The notes beneath the pieces are model-generated. The model ran no database searches. It was not told the DNA's origin and saw only the letters and a program-made list of their open reading frames with translations. Positions 54,967-64,000 of a stretch of 64,000 nt of DNA are shown one piece after another (the stretch's first letter is position 1; each line of letters starts with the position of its first letter). The stretch lies in contig NZ_RBKU01000001.1 of assembly GCF_003633615.1 (NCBI RefSeq), positions 5,208,001-5,272,000 of the forward strand, in the 5' to 3' direction. The position numbers and the translations under genes are program-made. The DNA comes from Mucilaginibacter gracilis. Lineage in GTDB: Bacteria > Bacteroidota > Bacteroidia > Sphingobacteriales > Sphingobacteriaceae.

Positions 54967-56919
54967 ATGAAAAATCATCCTAAATTACTTTTAATAGCCT
55001 TTTTACTATGCGCTGGTTTTAAAAGTGAATGCCAAATTCGCTTACCGCAGCTTGTTGCCAACGGTATGGTGCTACAGCGCGACCGCGAAATTACCCTATG
55101 GGGATGGGCAAATGCCGGCGAAAAAGTAACAATAAAATTGTTAAATAAAACCTACCACACAACAACAGCCCTAAGTGGTACATGGACTATTAAATTGCCT
55201 GCACTAAAAGCCGGTGGCCCTTATATGTTAGATATACAGGGCACAAACCATATACAGCTTAGCGATGTTATGGTTGGCGATGTTTGGTTTTGTTCGGGCC
55301 AATCAAACATGGCGGTGCCTATGGAGCGGGTAAAAGAAAAATACCCTGACGAGATAGCGACGGCTAACTTTCCAGATATCCGCAACTTTTTCGTTCCTAC
55401 CTTGTCAGACGTAAGCAATATACACGCCGATTTACCTCCTGGAAAATGGATGAAGGCCGACCCGCAAAATGTGCTTGCTTTTGGTGCCGCGTCTTATTTT
55501 TTTGCTAAACAACTGTATCTAAAATATCATGTGCCAATAGGTATTATCAATTCGAGTGTTGGGGGTACACCTATTCAGGCATGGATAAGTGCCGAAGGGA
55601 TAAAAAACATCCAGCCCTACGCTGGCAGGCTCAAACAGCTAAAAGACACCGCATTTTTAAACAACCTCATACATCCGCCAAATAAAACTTATAGCGGCGC
55701 ACCGCAACCTACCCTTACCGACCAAGGCTTAACCGGGCCAATTAAATGGTTTGATACCGCTTACCAACCTAAGGGCTGGCATAACTTTTGGCTGCCAGGC
55801 TACTGGGCAGATGAGGGTGTAAAAGGGTTAAATGGCGTGGTATGGTTTAGAAAAGAAATTGATTTACCCGCAAACCTGGCAGGCAAGGCCGCTAAACTAT
55901 TTTTGGGCCGTATAGTTGATGCCGACGAAACTTACGTTAACGGTATAAAAGTTGGCAATATTACTTACCAATACCCGCCCCGCCGCTACACCGTTGCCGA
56001 AGGGATATTAAAACCAGGAAAAAACATTATTGTGGTGCGCTTAATAAATACAAGCGGAAAAGGCGGTTTTGTACCCGATAAAACCTACCAACTTAGCTGC
56101 GGCGAAACAAACATTGATTTACGTGGCGATTGGAAATACCAGGTTGGCCTTGTTTACCCGCCACCGGTACCCGGCACTATGCAGCCGCCACCTTTTTCGG
56201 CACAAAACGAGCCTTCTGGCCTATACAACACCATGGTTGCTCCGGCTATAAACTACGCCATAAAGGGCTTTGTGTGGTACCAGGGCGAAGCAAACACATC
56301 AAACCCAAAAGAGTACAAACAGTTACTACCTGCTTTAATAGCCAATTGGCGCGAAAAATGGGGCGTACCAAACTCGCCGTTTTTATACGCCCAACTACCC
56401 AACTTTATGGAAGTGCAGTACTCCCCGTCAGAGAGCCAATGGGCGCAATTACGGGAGGCCCAAAGGCAAACGCTTGATGTACCCAATACCGCAATGGCTG
56501 TAACAATTGATGGCGGCGAATGGAACGACATACACCCCCTCAATAAAAAAGTAGTTGGCGACAGGCTTGCACTATTGGCTCAAAAATTAGCTTATGGCGA
56601 TGCCAGCCTGGTTTCGGGCGGGCCATTGTATCAATCTTCAAAAAAGGAAGGTTCTGCCATAGTTATCAGTTTTACCAACGTGGGCAGCGGCCTTGCAGTT
56701 AACGGTGGCGGCGAGCTTTCGCAATTTGCCATTGCCGGTGCAGATAAAAGGTTTGTATGGGCCAAAGCTAAAATACAGGGCGATAAAGTTATGGTTTGGA
56801 GCGAGCAAGTACCCTCCCCTGCTTACGTGCGCTATGCCTGGGCCGACAACCCCGAAGGTGCCAACCTGTATAACAACGAAGGTTTGCCCGCTTCGCCCTT
56901 TAGTACCGATGAACTTTAA
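54967..56919 (+). CDS. sialate O-acetylesterase-like SGNH hydrolase
   Basis: 650 residues from the ATG at 54967 (MKNHPKLLLIAFLLCAGFKSECQ); the in-frame ATG ten codons earlier would spoil the signal peptide. Catalytic Ser113 in FCSGQSNMAVPM, the central WYQGEANTSNPKEYKQLLPA and the late DIHPLNKKVVGDRLAL carrying Asp/His complete the SGNH esterase. A GH2-like beta domain is inserted between (about 235-390: VVWFRKEIDLPANLAGKAA). Family enzymes remove O-acetyl groups from sialic acid or xylose, so it may unmask substrates for the sialidase-like protein. Sixty bases upstream of the GH43 gene. Confidence 0.9.
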   Translation: MKNHPKLLLIAFLLCAGFKSECQIRLPQLVANGMVLQRDREITLWGWANAGEKVTIKLLNKTYHTTTALSGTWTIKLPALKAGGPYMLDIQGTNHIQLSDVMVGDVWFCSGQSNMAVPMERVKEKYPDEIATANFPDIRNFFVPTLSDVSNIHADLPPGKWMKADPQNVLAFGAASYFFAKQLYLKYHVPIGIINSSVGGTPIQAWISAEGIKNIQPYAGRLKQLKDTAFLNNLIHPPNKTYSGAPQPTLTDQGLTGPIKWFDTAYQPKGWHNFWLPGYWADEGVKGLNGVVWFRKEIDLPANLAGKAAKLFLGRIVDADETYVNGIKVGNITYQYPPRRYTVAEGILKPGKNIIVVRLINTSGKGGFVPDKTYQLSCGETNIDLRGDWKYQVGLVYPPPVPGTMQPPPFSAQNEPSGLYNTMVAPAINYAIKGFVWYQGEANTSNPKEYKQLLPALIANWREKWGVPNSPFLYAQLPNFMEVQYSPSESQWAQLREAQRQTLDVPNTAMAVTIDGGEWNDIHPLNKKVVGDRLALLAQKLAYGDASLVSGGPLYQSSKKEGSAIVISFTNVGSGLAVNGGGELSQFAIAGADKRFVWAKAKIQGDKVMVWSEQVPSPAYVRYAWADNPEGANLYNNEGLPASPFSTDEL

Positions 56920-56979
56920 CTTTTGATAAGCAACAACATTAAAAACTAAATCCATATTTATAAACCAATAAGTAAACTC

Positions 56980-58026
56980 ATGTTTAAAACTACATCAGCA
57001 CTATTGTTGTGTACCTCGCTGCTTGCGAGTGTATCTGTTTCGGCACAGCAAAAACCAAAGTACCTTGCCCAACCGCTCATTTCAACCATTTACACGGCCG
57101 ATCCATCTGCCCACGTTTTTAATGGAAAAATTTACATTTATCCATCGCACGATATTGAATCGGGCATACCGGAGAACGATAACGGCGACCATTTTAACAT
57201 GCGCGATTACCACATTTTATCGTTAGACCGTATTGGCGGCCCGGTGACCGACCATGGCGTGGCACTGGATATTAAAAACATACCCTGGGCAGGCAGGCAA
57301 CTTTGGGCGCCAGATGCAGCTTATAAAAACGGAACCTATTTTTTATACTTCCCGGTTAAAGATAAAAGCGACGTTTTTCATATTGGTGTAGCCACTTCAA
57401 AAAATCCGGCCGGGCCGTTTAAGGCACAGCCAAAACCCATTGCAGGCAGCTTTAGTATTGATCCGGCTGTATTTGTTGACGATGATGGCAGCACATACAT
57501 GTATTTTGGTGGTATATGGGGCGGCCAGTTACAGCGATGGAAAAATGGAAAATATGATGCTAACGGATCTAAAACCGATTGGCAGAAAGATGATGCACCG
57601 GCAATTAGCTGCCAGGTAGCTAAATTAAATGGCAATATGCTTGAGTTTAGCGGCACTGTAAAAAATGCTTTAATTGTTGATAGCGCAGGCAAACAACTTA
57701 CCGGAAAAGATCACGACCGCCGCTTTTTTGAAGGCTCGTGGATGCATAAATTTAATGGCAAATATTACTTAACCTATTCAACCGGCGACACGCATTACCT
57801 GGCCTACGCCATAGGTAAAACGCCAATGGGTCCGTTTGTATATGCCGGCCACTTTATGCAACCCGTACAAGGCTGGACAACCCACCACTCTATTATTAAA
57901 TTTAAGGGCAAATGGTACATTTTTTACCACGATACCCAACTATCCGGAAAAACACACCTCAGGAATGTTAAGGTTACACAATTATACCACAACGCCAACG
58001 GTACCATTAAAATGATAAACCCGTAA
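56980..58026 (+). CDS. glycoside hydrolase family 43 enzyme
   Basis: 348 residues with a signal peptide (to about 22, VSVSAQQ). Five-bladed beta-propeller with the three carboxylates recognisable: base Asp in YTADPSAHVFNGKIYIYPSH, pKa modulator in GSFSIDPAVFVDDDGSTYMY and acid Glu in FFEGSWMHKFNGKYYLTYS. GH43 enzymes are mainly arabinofuranosidases, xylosidases or galactosidases; the short single-domain form gives no further clue. Probably cotranscribed with the acetylesterase. A clear terminator follows. Confidence 0.9.
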   Translation: MFKTTSALLLCTSLLASVSVSAQQKPKYLAQPLISTIYTADPSAHVFNGKIYIYPSHDIESGIPENDNGDHFNMRDYHILSLDRIGGPVTDHGVALDIKNIPWAGRQLWAPDAAYKNGTYFLYFPVKDKSDVFHIGVATSKNPAGPFKAQPKPIAGSFSIDPAVFVDDDGSTYMYFGGIWGGQLQRWKNGKYDANGSKTDWQKDDAPAISCQVAKLNGNMLEFSGTVKNALIVDSAGKQLTGKDHDRRFFEGSWMHKFNGKYYLTYSTGDTHYLAYAIGKTPMGPFVYAGHFMQPVQGWTTHHSIIKFKGKWYIFYHDTQLSGKTHLRNVKVTQLYHNANGTIKMINP

Positions 58027-58055
58027 TAAGGTTAACCCGTAAAAAGTTAAACATG

Positions 58056-58095
58056 TAACAAAGCACCTATCTGTTAACCAGAAGGTGCTTTGTTA
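58056..58095 (+). terminator. rho-independent terminator after GH43
   Basis: TAACAAAGCACCT (58056-58068) pairs with AGGTGCTTTGTTA (58083-58095) around 14 bases, followed by TTTAT. The arms are perfect over 13 bases. It lies 30 bases past the GH43 stop and may also serve the convergent kinase gene. Confidence 0.8.
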
Positions 58096-58234
58096 TTTAT
58101 GCAAACAAATTGTTAAAACTTTACGCTATTGAGCGAGCCAAAAAATAGCACCTGGCAACCAAAGTGCTATTTTAAATACCAATCCGGCCATTAAGGTTGC
58201 CTGTTTACAAACTCTGTATTAAAAAAGGCTTTGG

Positions 58235-59536
58235 TTAATAACTGATAGAAAATACCGTTTGCCGGAAACCAACGGTTTTGAGCGAAAACTGCCAGCCATG
58301 GCTTAACAAAATTTCCCTAACCAGGGTAAGGCCTATGCCTTGTCCGTCTTTTTTGGTACTGTAAAAAGGCGAAAACAAATTGGCAACATCATCATCAAAT
58401 ATACCGCTGCCTGTATCTGTTATCGTTACGGTTTTTTCAACTTCATTTACACTAAGCTCAATAGTTCCAATCTCATCAATTGCTTCAATACTGTTTTTAA
58501 CAATGTTTATAATGGCCTGCTCCAATAGCTGTTCGTCGGCCATAATGTAAATGGGTTGGGCGGGCAGGTTAAATATCAACTCAATATTTTTGGCCCCTGC
58601 CTGCAAACTCATTAAATTAACTACGTTACTTAAAAGTGTATTTAAATTAATGCGTTGTTTATTGGGCAATGGCAGTTTAACCAGTTCGGCAAAATTGCGC
58701 ATAAATAAATTGAGGTTTTGGTTACGATCGACAGCAACCTGCAAGGCATCCTTAATCGAATTAAACTGATGATTTGCCCAAAGCTGGTGCGTAATAAGCG
58801 CCGATTGCATGATAGAATTTACCGGCCCAATGGTATTATTTACTTCGTGAGCCATCATCCGTATTACTTTGCCATACACATTTTTTTCGGCAGCCAAAAT
58901 CTCCGCCGTTAGTTCTTCTATCATTATAAATTGCCTCGAAAAACCCCGGTCAATAAAATGTGCTTTTTGCAATTTAAAGGTGCTCATGCCATCCGGCTTT
59001 ACAACCCGGGCTTCGCCTACAGGCAAATTCCGGATATTTTTAAACAAGGGCTGGGGCAATTGGTCAATTAAAAAACCCTGTAATTGAGCAGCATCGGCAC
59101 CTAATATTTCTAAAGCTTTTGGGTTAAGATGTTCAATCCCGTGGTCATGGTTTAAAATTATAATACCCGTTGGCGATGTATAGATAAGCTTTTCTAAAAA
59201 AAAATGCTGTTGCTCCTGCCGCGTGCGCTCAACCCGCAACTCATCTATCATTTGGTTGTATACTGTTATCAGTTGGTCTACCTCGTGTTTCCCGGTAGTT
59301 AAAAACTTAACATTAAAGTCGCGGTCTTTAATGGCTTCGATGCCTTGCATCAGGTATTTAAGCGGTTTAATGAGTTGGCTGTAAAGTTGGGTAGCAATCA
59401 CCAAAGAAACAATGATAAGTGCTTCCGATGCGATAAAGTATATCTTTTTTTCGGTAAAAATAAACCAAGTAAGTACCAGGGTAACTAAGTGCAAAATAGC
59501 AACAAACAAAATATACTTAGTCCTCAGTTTCATCAT
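58235..59536 (-). CDS. NtrY-like sensor histidine kinase
   Basis: 433 residues from the ATG at 59536 (MMKLRTKYILFVAIL); an earlier in-frame start at 59575 lies deeper inside the regulator gene. Two membrane helices (about 7-55), a HAMP-like linker (LIKPLKYLMQGIEAI), PAS domain (about 120-200), an H-box MAHEVNNTIGPVNSIM with the phosphorylated His, and an ATPase domain with N-box EQAIINIVKNSIEAI and G-boxes TDTGSGIF and GQGIGLTLVREI. It should phosphorylate the sigma-54 regulator encoded just upstream, whose stop it overlaps by about 20 bases. Confidence 0.9.
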   Translation of the reverse strand: MMKLRTKYILFVAILHLVTLVLTWFIFTEKKIYFIASEALIIVSLVIATQLYSQLIKPLKYLMQGIEAIKDRDFNVKFLTTGKHEVDQLITVYNQMIDELRVERTRQEQQHFFLEKLIYTSPTGIIILNHDHGIEHLNPKALEILGADAAQLQGFLIDQLPQPLFKNIRNLPVGEARVVKPDGMSTFKLQKAHFIDRGFSRQFIMIEELTAEILAAEKNVYGKVIRMMAHEVNNTIGPVNSIMQSALITHQLWANHQFNSIKDALQVAVDRNQNLNLFMRNFAELVKLPLPNKQRINLNTLLSNVVNLMSLQAGAKNIELIFNLPAQPIYIMADEQLLEQAIINIVKNSIEAIDEIGTIELSVNEVEKTVTITDTGSGIFDDDVANLFSPFYSTKKDGQGIGLTLVREILLSHGWQFSLKTVGFRQTVFSISY

Positions 59537-60890
59537 AAGGAATTTGGTATTTATCCAATCGGCGGTATAACGCACTGCGGGTTATGCCCAATGATGCCGC
59601 CGCCCGCGATATTTTATTTTTATGATATTCCATAGCGCGCTTTATCATTGCTACCTCAACTTCTTCTAAAGTTAATGTGCCAACGCCGGGCAACTGTGTA
59701 TCTCCTCTTTTTACCGGTGAGCTTTCCAGTTGTGTTTGAAAATCCTCAATATTCAACTCATCTTTTTTACTTATCAAAATGGTGCGTTCAACCAGGTTTT
59801 TTAACTGGCGTATATTACCCGGTAAAGGTAATTGCTGCAACCATTTGATGGCATTACGGTTAACACTAAGTAAAGGGCGGTTGTAAATTTCTTTTAAATT
59901 ATCTACAAAAAAGCTTACCAGCAAAGGTATATCTGCGGGCCGTTTACGCAGGGGCGGCAAATTAATGGTGATGAGGTTAATGCGGTATAAAAGGTCTTCC
60001 CTAAATGTGCCGCGGTTTACCATTTCGTCAAGGTTTTTATTGGTGGCGCAAACCACGCGTATATCTACAGCTTTGGTGCGGCTGCTTCCCAATACTTCGT
60101 AAGTTCTGTCTTGCAAAACACGTAATAGTTTAACCTGGCTGCTGGCATCCAGGTCGCCTATCTCATCTAAAAAAATAGTTCCTTTGTTAGCCATTTCAAA
60201 ACGACCAACCCTATCAAAACGGGCGTCGGTAAATGCGCCGCGCATGTGCCCAAACATCTCACTTTCAAACAGGGAGGTTGATATACCGCCAAGGTTAACT
60301 TTAACAAAGGGTTTATTACGGCGCGCACTGTTTTGATGAATAGCTTCGGCAATTAACTCTTTACCGGTGCCACTTTCGCCCATTATCAAAATGGATGCGC
60401 CGGTATCGGCCACACGGCCAATAGTTTCCAGTATATTCAATATTTGCGCATCTTGGCCAACAATATGTTTAAAATTATAGGTTTTATCCAGTTCGCGACG
60501 GGTGCGGTGCTCCGCTTTTTTATCTTGCAGATCCAGCAATGTTTTTACCGATTGCAACAAATGCTCGTTGTTCCAGGGTTTATTAATAAAATCATTGGCT
60601 CCGGCTTTCATGCCCTGCACGGCCAGTTCAATACTGCCCCAGCCGGTTATCAATATAACAGGGATGGCGGCATACTGTTGTTTAAGCTTAAACAGCAGTG
60701 CCATCCCCTCTTTACCAGATGTATCAGCCGAGTAATTGAGGTCGAGAATGATAAGTTCAACGGTTTGCCGGTTAACAATTTTTAAAGCTTCGGCGGGGCC
60801 ACTTGCTACGCAAACACCGTAACCGTTGCTTTCAAACAACAGCACCAGCGAGGTGCGTACCGCTATATCATCGTCAATTATCAGTATCAT
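59517..60890 (-). CDS. NtrC-family sigma-54-dependent response regulator
   Basis: 457 residues. Receiver domain (1-120) with acidic pocket IIDDD and phospho-acceptor D50 in LIILDLN. AAA+ domain (about 142-375) with Walker A GESGTGKE (171-178), the sigma-54 contact loop GAFTDA (218-223, a common variant of GAFTGA) and GTIFLDEIGDL. Fis-type helix-turn-helix at the end (about 410-450: LEEVEVAMIKRAMEYHKNKI, SRAAASLGITRSALYRRL). It activates RpoN promoters. It follows the ABC permease genes by 24 bases and overlaps the kinase gene, so transporter and two-component system probably share a transcript. Confidence 0.93.
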   Translation of the reverse strand: MILIIDDDIAVRTSLVLLFESNGYGVCVASGPAEALKIVNRQTVELIILDLNYSADTSGKEGMALLFKLKQQYAAIPVILITGWGSIELAVQGMKAGANDFINKPWNNEHLLQSVKTLLDLQDKKAEHRTRRELDKTYNFKHIVGQDAQILNILETIGRVADTGASILIMGESGTGKELIAEAIHQNSARRNKPFVKVNLGGISTSLFESEMFGHMRGAFTDARFDRVGRFEMANKGTIFLDEIGDLDASSQVKLLRVLQDRTYEVLGSSRTKAVDIRVVCATNKNLDEMVNRGTFREDLLYRINLITINLPPLRKRPADIPLLVSFFVDNLKEIYNRPLLSVNRNAIKWLQQLPLPGNIRQLKNLVERTILISKKDELNIEDFQTQLESSPVKRGDTQLPGVGTLTLEEVEVAMIKRAMEYHKNKISRAAASLGITRSALYRRLDKYQIPYDETED

Positions 60891-60914
60891 AAATTTCGGC
60901 TCAAGATCGTAAAA

Positions 60915-62102
60915 TTATTCCTCGTGCAAGGCAACAGCCGGATAAATTGCCGCAGCCTGCCTACCCGGATAAAGCGAGCAAACCAGCACCAGCAAATAAA
61001 TAAATACAATGGCCAGTATTATAGCGGTAATATATACCCCGGCGGCCAAATCAAACACATGCAGTAGCGGAAACTGCACAGCAAAAAATGCGCCTACTAT
61101 TAAGGATAGCGAAGCCAGCACCAATGATTCGGCCACTATTTGCCCCGATACCGCATTGCCGCTGGCGCCTATTGCGCGGCGAAGGCCAATTTCGCCTTTG
61201 CGTTTATTGATGTTATACCAAAGCACGCCAAACAAGCCTAATGCCACGTTAATGATGAGGAAACCGGCCACCGTTAATAAAATAACCATAGGTATTACGG
61301 TGGATTTGTTGACATCCTGGCGCATGGAAGGCAGGTGTACAATTTCTACCGACGCAGTTTTCATGTAATTGGTTAAGGTTTTATACAGGCGGCTCTCAAA
61401 GGCGGCATCGGCATTAGGGGTTACTTTAATAACCATTTGACCGATATAGCGGAAAGCCCCGGTATCAATTGGGTTAAATATGGCCCGGCCCGCTTTATAG
61501 TAATCGCCTTTGTCTTTCATATCCTGCACCACGCCAATTATTTGCAATTTGCCTTTCTCTTTATCCCTATCGCCAATAATTTGGCCCAGGGCCCTGCCGT
61601 TGCCAAACAATTCGTTTTTTAAGGTTTCGTTTATTACAACTGGGCGGTGGGCGGCAGCCTTGTCGCCGCTGTTAAACCACCTGCCCTCCAATACATTCAT
61701 ATCAAATACATCCTTATAGCCTGCCCCTACCTTGTAGTTATTAATGCGGCTAATTTGATGGCCCTTGTAGGTAAAACCGGTGCTATTGGTGTTATCGGAA
61801 AAAGGTATGTTACCCCCGGCAAAACTAACCTCAACTATTTGTGGCATTGATTTGATGGTTTTGCGCAGCGTTTCGTAATAAAGGGTTAGCGAATCTGTAT
61901 TTTTAAATTGCTGGTGATCGTCATAATTTACGGCCCATACATGGTTGTATGTAAAGCCCATCGGGGTGTTATAGTTTCTGTAATAGTTTACAATTAATGT
62001 AAACACGGCAAACATTACCATAAACGAGATAAGCATCTCGGTTATGAGTAGCGAGTTTTGTTTCTTTTTATTCCAGATTAGTTTAAATAAGTGTTTAAAC
62101 AT
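60915..62102 (-). CDS. MacB/FtsX-type ABC transporter permease (second copy)
   Basis: 395 residues. One membrane helix near the N-terminus (about 22-43), a periplasmic MacB-like domain (about 45-270) and three helices at the end (about 275-385), with the FtsX-core signature NINKRKGEIGLRRAIGASG. These permeases do not move substrates through the membrane but couple ATP hydrolysis to periplasmic or outer-membrane extrusion. Paired with the following permease and the ATPase in a three-gene set; starts about 31 bases after the first permease. Confidence 0.9.
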   Translation of the reverse strand: MFKHLFKLIWNKKKQNSLLITEMLISFMVMFAVFTLIVNYYRNYNTPMGFTYNHVWAVNYDDHQQFKNTDSLTLYYETLRKTIKSMPQIVEVSFAGGNIPFSDNTNSTGFTYKGHQISRINNYKVGAGYKDVFDMNVLEGRWFNSGDKAAAHRPVVINETLKNELFGNGRALGQIIGDRDKEKGKLQIIGVVQDMKDKGDYYKAGRAIFNPIDTGAFRYIGQMVIKVTPNADAAFESRLYKTLTNYMKTASVEIVHLPSMRQDVNKSTVIPMVILLTVAGFLIINVALGLFGVLWYNINKRKGEIGLRRAIGASGNAVSGQIVAESLVLASLSLIVGAFFAVQFPLLHVFDLAAGVYITAIILAIVFIYLLVLVCSLYPGRQAAAIYPAVALHEE

Positions 62103-62133
62103 GGCTTGTTGATTTTAAAAAAATGAATAATTT

Positions 62134-63369
62134 TTATTGTGCCTTTAAAGCTGTAACCACATTTAAGCGCGACATGCGCCAGGCCGGGTAAACGCCGGAT
62201 AGCAAACCAAAAAACAAGCATGCCAACAAACTGTAAAACAAAACGGTGAGGTTAAGGCTAAGGGTGAGGTCTTTTATTAATGCAAGGCTGTTTATAAAAT
62301 GGAGTACCAGTATTGATAAAATTACGCCTATTAGCCCGCCAATAGCGGTTAGGATAATGTTTTCGACAATAAACTGGTACACTAACGTTTTTGACGATGC
62401 ACCAAAGGCTTTACGTACCCCAATTTCGCTGGAGCGCTCCATAATGCGGGTAATGTTAATGTTTACCAGGTTAATGGTGGGCAACAGCAAAAACAGCAGT
62501 GTTAGCAAACCGGCACCGGCAATAAATACACCCATTCCAGATTTACTGCCCGACCCGGCTAACTGCCTCACCTGGCCGCCAAAATAGGTATCGGCGTTGC
62601 TGTATATGTGGTCAAAATCTTTATCGGGTATGGGTATTTTAGGTACCATTTGTTGGTATTCGTTGCGCATTTTGGGTACATCGGCAACGGTAGGCGCCAG
62701 CAAAATTGCCGAGTAAGGGCCTTGATATCCATGATCGCGATAGTCGGACTTTGATACTGTATAGGGCAAATACATGTTGCCATAAAACACCTCCGAACTT
62801 ACCGGCACGCTTTTTACCACGCCTATTACGCGGTACTGAATATTATCGGCCTCAATGTATTTACCCACAACGGTGGGTACATCGCCAAAATAATCAAGCT
62901 TGGTACGCTCGCTAATTACGGCTACACGCTGGGCCTGGTTAATTTGAGCCTGGTTGTAGGGCTTGCCTTCTGTAAATTGAAATTCGGCAATGTCCCAATA
63001 GGCCTGGTTGGTGTATTTAATATCTATCACCAGCTTTTTATTGTTCACATACGCGTTTGACGAATGCGCCCTCGATGCAATGCCAATCTTCTCGGCAGTT
63101 TTTAGGGTGCCTGCATAATGGGTAAGAAAGTAATAAGATGATCCGCTACGGTTAAGCCAGCCTTTATTTGAAGTAAATTCGATAAGGGTAATATACAATG
63201 AGCGGTCTCTCTTGGTATCGGGGTAGCCGGGGCTAACCAGGTTGTTTATAAAAGCGGTGGCAACCATTAATATGGTTAGCGTAAAGCTGATGCCAAACAG
63301 GCTAATAAAGGTGAAAAACTTTCTTCGCCTTAATACCGCAATGGCTATTTTGAAATAATTTTTAAGCAT
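62134..63369 (-). CDS. MacB/FtsX-type ABC transporter permease (first copy)
   Basis: 411 residues with the same architecture as its neighbour: helix at about 18-42, a large periplasmic domain (about 45-280), and three C-terminal helices with ITRIMERSSEIGVRKAFGAS and a closing LLSGVYPAWRMSRLNVVTAL. It forms a heterodimer with the second permease, in all likelihood. Eight bases separate its start from the ATPase stop. Confidence 0.9.
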   Translation of the reverse strand: MLKNYFKIAIAVLRRRKFFTFISLFGISFTLTILMVATAFINNLVSPGYPDTKRDRSLYITLIEFTSNKGWLNRSGSSYYFLTHYAGTLKTAEKIGIASRAHSSNAYVNNKKLVIDIKYTNQAYWDIAEFQFTEGKPYNQAQINQAQRVAVISERTKLDYFGDVPTVVGKYIEADNIQYRVIGVVKSVPVSSEVFYGNMYLPYTVSKSDYRDHGYQGPYSAILLAPTVADVPKMRNEYQQMVPKIPIPDKDFDHIYSNADTYFGGQVRQLAGSGSKSGMGVFIAGAGLLTLLFLLLPTINLVNINITRIMERSSEIGVRKAFGASSKTLVYQFIVENIILTAIGGLIGVILSILVLHFINSLALIKDLTLSLNLTVLFYSLLACLFFGLLSGVYPAWRMSRLNVVTALKAQ

Positions 63370-63377
63370 AATTTTAA

Positions 63378-64000
63378 TTATTGAACTTGTGAACCATCAA
63401 ATAAGCGTACCAAACGGTGTGTTTTTTTAGCCATATTTTCGTCGTGCGTTACCATTACAATGGTGGTGCCTTCGTTACGGTTTAGGTTAATCAGTATCTC
63501 CATAATCTCGTTTCCCATTGCGCTATCCAGGTTACCGGTTGGCTCGTCGGCCAGTATAATTTCGGGTTTACCCACAATGGCGCGGGCTATAGCTACACGC
63601 TGTTTTTGCCCACCCGATAATTGTGTAGGGAAGTGTTTCATGCGGTTGCTGAGGCCAACTTTCTCCAATGCCTCTTTGGCCAGTTGGCGCCGCTCGGAGG
63701 CTGATAACGAGCGGTATAACAAGGGTAGTTCCACATTATCAAGCACATGCAAATCGTTAATTAAATGGTAGCTTTGAAAAATAAAACCCAGCTTGGTGTT
63801 ACGAAACTGCGCCAGTTGCTTATCGCCAAAACTCTCTATGGTTTGCTCGGCAATTTTAACCTCGCCTTTTGATGGCGCATCCAGCAGCCCCATAATATTA
63901 AGCAGCGTGCTTTTACCACAGCCCGAAGGGCCCATAATAGATAAAAATTCGCCTTTGGCAATATCCATACTAATGCTGTTGAGTGCCAGGGTTTCTATGG
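63378..64000 (-). CDS. ABC transporter ATP-binding protein, cut at the window edge
   Basis: The frame continues to the window end; the visible part reads from ETLALNSISMDIAKGE, so an N-terminal piece of roughly 20 residues is missing and the internal ATG at 63968 is not the start. Walker A GPSGCGKST, Q-loop FIFQSYHL, signature LSGGQKQRVAIARAI and Walker B IILADEPTGNLD are all present. It belongs to the MacB/LolD class that drives FtsX-type permeases, here the two encoded immediately downstream. The substrate (peptide, lipoprotein or drug) is unknown. Confidence 0.93.
   Translation of the reverse strand, partial: IETLALNSISMDIAKGEFLSIMGPSGCGKSTLLNIMGLLDAPSKGEVKIAEQTIESFGDKQLAQFRNTKLGFIFQSYHLINDLHVLDNVELPLLYRSLSASERRQLAKEALEKVGLSNRMKHFPTQLSGGQKQRVAIARAIVGKPEIILADEPTGNLDSAMGNEIMEILINLNRNEGTTIVMVTHDENMAKKTHRLVRLFDGSQVQ

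Overview
The window looks like chromosome from a Bacteroidota member, most probably family Sphingobacteriaceae (Mucilaginibacter- or Pedobacter-like; genus is inference). Evidence: a TonB-dependent receptor with an STN domain next to DUF4249 and MG2-type partners, a gliding-motility C-terminal (CHU_C) protein with PorP/SprF and OmpA partners of the type IX secretion system, Bacteroidota-style mobilisation genes, a DUF5977/YD-repeat protein, and a dense glycoside hydrolase operon. No rRNA and no CRISPR array were seen; there is one tRNA gene.

Layout. 1-10.7 kb (minus strand): a large secreted YD-repeat/DUF5977 protein, then a compact type II secretion-like operon (pseudopilin, prepilin peptidase, GspE ATPase, GspD secretin, GspL-like, GspM-like) with no GspF in sight. 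10.9-11.1 kb: a frameshifted scrap of an RHS core domain. About 11.2-17.2 kb (minus strand): a roughly 6 kb integrative mobilisable element with a tail hypothetical, MOBP relaxase, MobC, a 360-bp array of eleven different tightly packed hairpins, a small DNA-binding-like protein, a helix-turn-helix gene broken by one in-frame TAA, a second helix-turn-helix gene, an unknown 259-aa protein and a tyrosine integrase. A divergent tRNA-Ser(CGA) lies just beyond it.

17.9-25 kb (plus): secreted protein, STN-TonB receptor, DUF4249 lipoprotein and MG2 protein, a probable outer-membrane uptake cluster. 25-30.6 kb: Hsp20, NahK-like sugar kinase, metallophosphoesterase, DUF2461, CPA1 Na+/H+ antiporter. 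30.9-36.1 kb: CHU_C protein, PorP/SprF and OmpA/PD40 operon ending in a clear terminator, followed by a palindromic interspersed repeat. 36.5-58 kb: carbohydrate region. A GH3 enzyme diverges from a ROK regulator, which leads a tight plus-strand operon: GH2, NagB-PIG-L fusion, GH125, GH35, GH20, GH29 and a BNR sialidase-like protein. After a convergent DUF707 gene come a sialate O-acetylesterase-like protein and a GH43. Together these activities would strip sialic acid, fucose, galactose, N-acetylhexosamine and mannose from N-glycan- or mucin-type chains and feed glucosamine into glycolysis, but no SusC/SusD pair accompanies them. 58.2-64 kb (minus): NtrY/NtrC-type two-component system downstream of a MacB/FtsX-type ABC exporter whose ATPase runs off the window.

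The most notable signals are the hairpin array inside the mobilisable element, the glycan-degrading operon without SusCD, and the minimal type II secretion-like operon without GspF.
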